Shown: piece after piece, positions 59,998 through 64,000 of the stretch
Layout of the letters: each line of letters opens with the position of its first letter
How positions within the stretch are numbered: position 1 is the stretch's first letter
Source: JABDMD01 sp965203475
GTDB taxonomy: Bacteria > Pseudomonadota > Gammaproteobacteria > UBA4575
Direction: 5' to 3'
Assembly (NCBI GenBank): GCA_965203475.1
Contig: OZ241890.1
Location: 558,001-622,000 of the forward strand
Length of the DNA stretch: 64,000 nt
Notes under the pieces: generated by a model
Databases searched by the model: none
Told to the model about the DNA's origin: nothing
What the model saw: the letters and a program-made list of their open reading frames with translations, nothing else
Program-made: the position numbers and the translations under genes

Positions 59998-60219
59998 TTT
60001 TAATAATTCACTGATTCTATTTTAAATTGGATTGCCTGACTTATTTAAAGTTCCTAAGGGCTGTTTGGATTTTACGATTTCAATCCATTGGAAATTAGTT
60101 TCTGATAAAACTATACACACCTTCTATTCTAAAAAATACTCCGTTCATCTTTGTTGCTAAATGAGAAAGTTGTTTGAATTGTTATAGTTTTTGCGGTTGT
60201 TTTCATTTGGCGCTTTTCC

Positions 60220-61071
60220 ATGTTTTATTTCAAATTCTATAAAACTTTGATCTTTTTCATATGTATGTTGCTGCTTATGTTTCAGGTACATGCAGAGGAA
60301 GATATTTTGTCTAAAATTTGGAATGCAGAAGATACTAAATTAGTTGAGAAATGCGTTTCAAATATTAATCAATCTGCTAATGAGAAGTTAGGCGCAGCAG
60401 AGCGACTATATCAAACAAGCATGTGCTACTTTTGTGCAGGTTGTGATTTTGAAAATGATCAAGGCGTCATCTTTAGTGGTCGTAGTATACATTCAGGAAA
60501 TGAGCTGCCAAACTCTCAATCTTATGAAATAGCCTATAAATTAATGAATCAAGCAGTTGAGCTTGGTAGTGTCAAAGCATTTTACGGCTTAGCTGCAATT
60601 CAATTTGTAAGTGAAACGGGGCAAGGAAAAATTTCAAAAACTGAGCTATCGGCAGAGAAGACAGAAGAATATAGGCAGAAAGCATTACAAAACGATTTTA
60701 GTGAAGAAAAATTAAATAGTGATTTAGAAGCATTGGTGCAGTCAATTCATTACAAGCAGCATGAGCAAGATTATTCACGATCTATACATGTTAATTTGCT
60801 AAATGCGGCTAGATTCGGACATTTATCTTCACAATTTGCATTGGGTGAAATTTATTCACGAGGCATTGGAGTTGCGCCAGACAATATTGAAGCATATGCA
60901 TGGACCGCTGCAGCAGTTGCACAAAACCCTCCTTTTGGAAGTACTAGACGTGATAAATTGGGGGAGAATTTAGACTATATGGAACTCAATGAGGCTGATT
61001 TGCTAGCAGAAACCTATATGAAGGAACACACAGATATATTTGATCGTGCTTCAGTAACTGTCATGCGTTAG
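60220..61071 (+). CDS. Exported Sel1-like repeat protein
   Basis: 283 residues with a signal peptide (LIFFICMLLLMFQVHA). Sel1-type repeats are visible at residues ~105-130 (AYKLMNQAVELGSVKAFYGLA) and ~190-225 (LLNAARFGHLSSQFALGEIY, then SRGIGVAPDNIEAYAWTAAA). Four cysteines near residue 55-75 (CVSN...CYFCAGCDF) could form disulfides. Probably a periplasmic protein-interaction scaffold. Its stop overlaps the convergent gene by 4 bp. Confidence 0.7.
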   Translation: MFYFKFYKTLIFFICMLLLMFQVHAEEDILSKIWNAEDTKLVEKCVSNINQSANEKLGAAERLYQTSMCYFCAGCDFENDQGVIFSGRSIHSGNELPNSQSYEIAYKLMNQAVELGSVKAFYGLAAIQFVSETGQGKISKTELSAEKTEEYRQKALQNDFSEEKLNSDLEALVQSIHYKQHEQDYSRSIHVNLLNAARFGHLSSQFALGEIYSRGIGVAPDNIEAYAWTAAAVAQNPPFGSTRRDKLGENLDYMELNEADLLAETYMKEHTDIFDRASVTVMR

Positions 61072-61673
61072 TACTTAACGCTTAAATTTTCTTTATAAAT
61101 ATTTTCTATTTCGTCTTTAATAGTTAGTTCAGAAAATTTAATATCTATCTCTGCAAAGATGATGCGCATTATTTGCATAAATTCAGCTTTTGTGTTGATT
61201 TCTGGGTTTTTATCAAATTTTTGTTTATAGAGTTTTGCCGTTTTTCGAATCAAGATTTTGAGACGGTGAGATTCATCATTGTTTGTCTCGCCTTGTATAT
61301 TATCCGTTGTCCAATTAATGATGTCTCGAATATGCATTAAGTCAGAACGAGTGCGATCCAGAATTGCAGGCAGATAGCCTAACCCAGAAAAAGATGCCTT
61401 GGCTTTAAGTAGTGGAATGCCAAATGTAGGCAATGTATTCAAATCATTCAGTACAGTATTAATATCATCTGCAGTTTTATTCAAATTTTCTGCAGTTTTA
61501 TTTGCTTGTGGGATTTCTAAACTACTTTTCACTATGGATCGATAGTCTTCAATAAAGGTTTCTATTTGTTCAATGAATTCTTTAACAATATGATTCCGGT
61601 AGGGGAGTAGCTTATAAAGCGTACTAGAAGAATAAGGGTCTAGCGTATGATATTTGACTTTATATATTGGCAT
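61068..61673 (-). CDS. Hypothetical helical protein
   Basis: 201 residues, no signal peptide or membrane segment, strongly helical with a stretch of repeated NLNKTADDINTVLNDLNTL. No family recognised. It may form an operon with the MFS-acyltransferase gene upstream on the same strand (41 bp gap). Confidence 0.5.
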   Translation of the reverse strand: MPIYKVKYHTLDPYSSSTLYKLLPYRNHIVKEFIEQIETFIEDYRSIVKSSLEIPQANKTAENLNKTADDINTVLNDLNTLPTFGIPLLKAKASFSGLGYLPAILDRTRSDLMHIRDIINWTTDNIQGETNNDESHRLKILIRKTAKLYKQKFDKNPEINTKAEFMQIMRIIFAEIDIKFSELTIKDEIENIYKENLSVKY

Positions 61674-61714
61674 ATAAACTGATTACGAAATGTACATACA
61701 TAATTATACTGTAT

Positions 61715-63658
61715 TTACGCAGATGACAATAAATTAGATATTATTTTCTGTAGTGATTGTGCGTTTACATTTTTAGCCTCGACTGGAATCGAAGCAAGTA
61801 GAGTAATTTTTCGCCACAATCTAGTCGGGATTCCGGTCATTGGTTTGCCTTTATAGTTACTAAAATAACTCCCCCATAGTCCTTGTAATGCCATCGGGAC
61901 AACTTTAATCGGTGTTTCTGACAGTATGCGATTAATTCCAGGTTTGAAGGTATCTACATTTCCATTTGTAGTGAGCTTACCTTCGGGGAAAATTCCAACT
62001 AAATTTCCGCTATTTAATTCACGCGCAATATTAATGTAGGCTTTTTCTAGTAACTCAGGATTTTCTTTTTTTGGCGCAATAGGAATAGCATTAGCTGTTT
62101 TAAATATAAATCGTAAAAAAGGTATATTAAATATTTTGTGGTACATAACAAATCGTATCGGACGACTTACGCAGCCACCAATGATCAGGGCGTCCATCAA
62201 ACTTACGTGATTAGATACAATAATTGCTGGACCTTCCTGTGGAATTAAGTCTAAATTAATTTTTTTCACGCGGTAAACAATATGGACTAAAATCCAAATA
62301 ACGAAACGCATAAAAAATTCTGGAATTAATGTATAAATGTAGACTGCTACAACTGCATTTAAAATGGCAGCAACTAAAAATAGTTGCGGAATAGTTAAAC
62401 CAGAATTTAAAAGGAAGATCGCGTATAAACCAGAACTAACAATAAAAATCGCATTTAATATATTGTTACCGGCTATAACGCGTGATCGTCTTTGTGCTTT
62501 AGATCGCGTTTGAATTAAGGCATATAGCGGGACTATATAGATTCCCCCTGATACACCAATTAAAAATATGTCCAGAATTAAGCGCCAATTCTGTTTATTA
62601 GTAATGAATTCTTGAAATCCTACAAGGTGAGTTGTATTTTGCATGTGAGCGGCAAAAAATACATCGATTCCAAAAATTGTTAAGCCGATTGAGCCTATAG
62701 GCACGAGCCCTAACTCAATTGTGTGGTTGGAAAGTCTTTCACAAAGAAGAGAGCCAATTCCTATACCTATACAAAATAGCGCTAGAAACAATGTAACCAC
62801 TTGTTCGTTTGCCCCAATAGAGAGTCTGGTGAAATTTGGAAGCTGTGTTATGTATGTAGCACCTAAAAACCAAAACCATGAAACGCCTAACACAGAATGA
62901 AATACAATTCTATTTTCACGAAGCGAACTTAAATTTCGAAATGTTTCAAGGAAAGGGTTCCAATTAATTTTTAAGTTTGGGTCTGTAGCTTCTGCTTTTG
63001 GAATTTTAAGACTGCTTAAATAACCTAGGCATGCTAGAATTATAATCGTGTAGGAAACAAGCATTTTAAATTCTGTAGCTATTCCTATTAGAATTCCACC
63101 AAGCATCGTCCCAATCAAAATGGCGGCAAATGTTCCAGTTTCTACAATAGCGTTACCCCCAACAAGCTCATGTTTTTCCAGATGTTGAGGGATGATTGAA
63201 TATTTTATGGGCCCAAATAGTGATGATTGTGTGCCCATCAAAAATAAGGCCAGTAACAGCAGTGGTACGTTTTTAGAATAAAACCCTATTGCTGCAAGAA
63301 ACATTATTAAAATTTCTGCAATTTTTATTTTTCGAATGAGAGAGGATTTTTCAAATCGATCAGCGATTTGCCCTGCGATTGCAGAGAAAAAGAAAAAAGG
63401 TAATATGAACAGAATTGCAGCTAGATTTATTAAGAGGTTTGAGCTATCACTGCCTGCGTAACTTGTTTGAAATGCGATTAATATAAAAAGAGCATTTTTA
63501 AATACATTATCATTGAATGCACCAAAAAACTGCGTCATAAAAAATGGACCGAAGCGCGATTCTTTAAGAAGCTGAAACTGATTTGTCGTTTTGGAGTTTA
63601 TTTTGCTTTGCAAAGTGATTAAAGGCAGCAGGCTTGTCCAAATTTTTTCAATCGCCAA
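61715..63658 (-). CDS. MFS transporter fused to PlsC-type acyltransferase (LplT-Aas-like)
   Basis: 647 residues. The N-terminal ~420 residues are a 12-segment major-facilitator transporter like the lysophospholipid flippase LplT (FMTQFFGAFNDNVFKNALF). The C-terminal ~200 residues are a glycerolipid acyltransferase with NHVSLMD (H-x4-D) and FPEGKLTTNG. This suggests import and re-acylation of lysophospholipids, as done by LplT plus Aas in E. coli. The acyl-ACP synthetase domain of Aas is missing. The start overlaps the upstream gene by 40 bp; a TTG at 63613 would avoid this. Confidence 0.85.
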   Translation of the reverse strand: MAIEKIWTSLLPLITLQSKINSKTTNQFQLLKESRFGPFFMTQFFGAFNDNVFKNALFILIAFQTSYAGSDSSNLLINLAAILFILPFFFFSAIAGQIADRFEKSSLIRKIKIAEILIMFLAAIGFYSKNVPLLLLALFLMGTQSSLFGPIKYSIIPQHLEKHELVGGNAIVETGTFAAILIGTMLGGILIGIATEFKMLVSYTIIILACLGYLSSLKIPKAEATDPNLKINWNPFLETFRNLSSLRENRIVFHSVLGVSWFWFLGATYITQLPNFTRLSIGANEQVVTLFLALFCIGIGIGSLLCERLSNHTIELGLVPIGSIGLTIFGIDVFFAAHMQNTTHLVGFQEFITNKQNWRLILDIFLIGVSGGIYIVPLYALIQTRSKAQRRSRVIAGNNILNAIFIVSSGLYAIFLLNSGLTIPQLFLVAAILNAVVAVYIYTLIPEFFMRFVIWILVHIVYRVKKINLDLIPQEGPAIIVSNHVSLMDALIIGGCVSRPIRFVMYHKIFNIPFLRFIFKTANAIPIAPKKENPELLEKAYINIARELNSGNLVGIFPEGKLTTNGNVDTFKPGINRILSETPIKVVPMALQGLWGSYFSNYKGKPMTGIPTRLWRKITLLASIPVEAKNVNAQSLQKIISNLLSSA

Positions 63659-64000
63659 TAATTATAAGGCCATGGGGTTAAAAACCCTACTAGTAACATA
63701 ATCGGAATCACCCACCAGACAAGTTTTGCGCCACCTGTTAAAACATAATCAGTGATGTTCATAACAACTTCCATTGAAATCATTGATATAAAACTCATTC
63801 CCATGGCCGTTTTAAATGCAAATTTTAACTGCATCCCTTTGTTTGAAAGAATAAATGTTTCTAATGCAATACTAGTAATTAGTCCATTAATGATGGCTAA
63901 CGTTAAAACATATAATGCTGGTAAACTAAATTTGGAAAACTGGAAAAAAGCAATGGTCCCAAAATCACCTATAGAACAGCCGATTAGGCACCACATAGTA
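63619..64000 (-). CDS. DUF4396-like membrane protein (5' end outside window)
   Basis: At least 125 residues, frame open to the right edge. Four membrane segments and the stretches CLIGCSIGDFGTIAF, MGMSFISMISMEVVMNITDY and FLTPWPYNYWRLKKFG match proteins I know as DUF4396, of unknown function, possibly metal or small-molecule carriers given conserved Cys, Met and His. Probably co-transcribed with the MFS-acyltransferase gene, which it overlaps by 40 bp. Confidence 0.7.
   Translation of the reverse strand, partial: TMWCLIGCSIGDFGTIAFFQFSKFSLPALYVLTLAIINGLITSIALETFILSNKGMQLKFAFKTAMGMSFISMISMEVVMNITDYVLTGGAKLVWWVIPIMLLVGFLTPWPYNYWRLKKFGQACCL

Overview
The window is a chromosomal segment of an AT-rich gammaproteobacterium. 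The placement rests on gene content and order. fdxA, mutS, pncC (cinA C-terminal domain), recA, recX, alaS, lysC, csrA and then tRNA-Ser/tRNA-Arg follow an arrangement familiar from Pseudomonas and relatives, and cmoA-cmoB and prfC are typical of the class. No rRNA genes, CRISPR arrays, transposases or intact integrases were seen. Genus cannot be read from the sequence.

Layout: (1) 1-13.3 kb is housekeeping: the 3' end of acs, a BepA-like periplasmic protease, tusA, the branched-chain amino acid genes ilvH-ilvC, a psd-like and pssA pair for phospholipid synthesis, leuA behind a leucine-rich leader peptide, a family 4 uracil-DNA glycosylase, rimI, prfC and cmoAB. (2) 13.3-24 kb holds a large GGDEF/EAL sensor, a lipoprotein esterase, an AddB-like nuclease, fdxA, a sugar-nucleotide epimerase and mutS. 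(3) 24-31 kb holds pncC-thpR-recA-recX-alaS-lysC-csrA. (4) 31.1-34.1 kb holds tRNA-Ser(GCU), a structured tRNA-like element, tRNA-Arg(ACG), and a 2.4-kb island bounded by an exact 46-bp repeat of the tRNA 3' half. The island has two divergent operons around a LexA-like repressor and its apparent operator.

(5) 34.4-48.4 kb is an exosortase A (PEP-CTERM) exopolysaccharide locus: a candidate sorted protein, a TIGR03790-like protein, export protein, beta-barrel, chain-length protein, tyrosine autokinase, ATPase, XrtA-EpsI fusion, lipid-linked sugar transferase and TPR lipoprotein, followed by decayed genes. (6) 48.5-54.6 kb holds msrPQ, glycerophosphodiesterase plus glycerol-3-phosphate dehydrogenase, a second copy of the structured element before tRNA-Arg(UCG), and an L,D-transpeptidase. 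(7) 54.6-57.8 kb holds pseudogenes and an SOS-like cassette (LexA-like repressor, Y-family polymerase, conserved hypothetical) with a very clear operator. (8) 57.8-64 kb holds small genes, a MarR regulator, an LRAT-like protein, a Sel1-like protein, an MFS-acyltransferase fusion and the end of a DUF4396-like gene.

The two observations most deserving follow-up are these. First, a pair of ~140-nt RNAs lie upstream of the two tRNA-Arg genes. Each begins with an exact or near-exact copy of the 5' end of the tRNA it precedes, and each carries hairpins whose stems covary and whose loops hold ANGGA-type motifs like those bound by CsrA; csrA lies less than 1 kb from the first copy. Second, two LexA paralogs each sit behind a symmetric pair of 11-bp-period direct repeats, TTTCTC-N5-TTTCTC in one and GTTCTC-N5-GTTCTC in the other, suggesting parallel damage-responsive switches. 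One of them controls a tRNA-borne island of unknown function.
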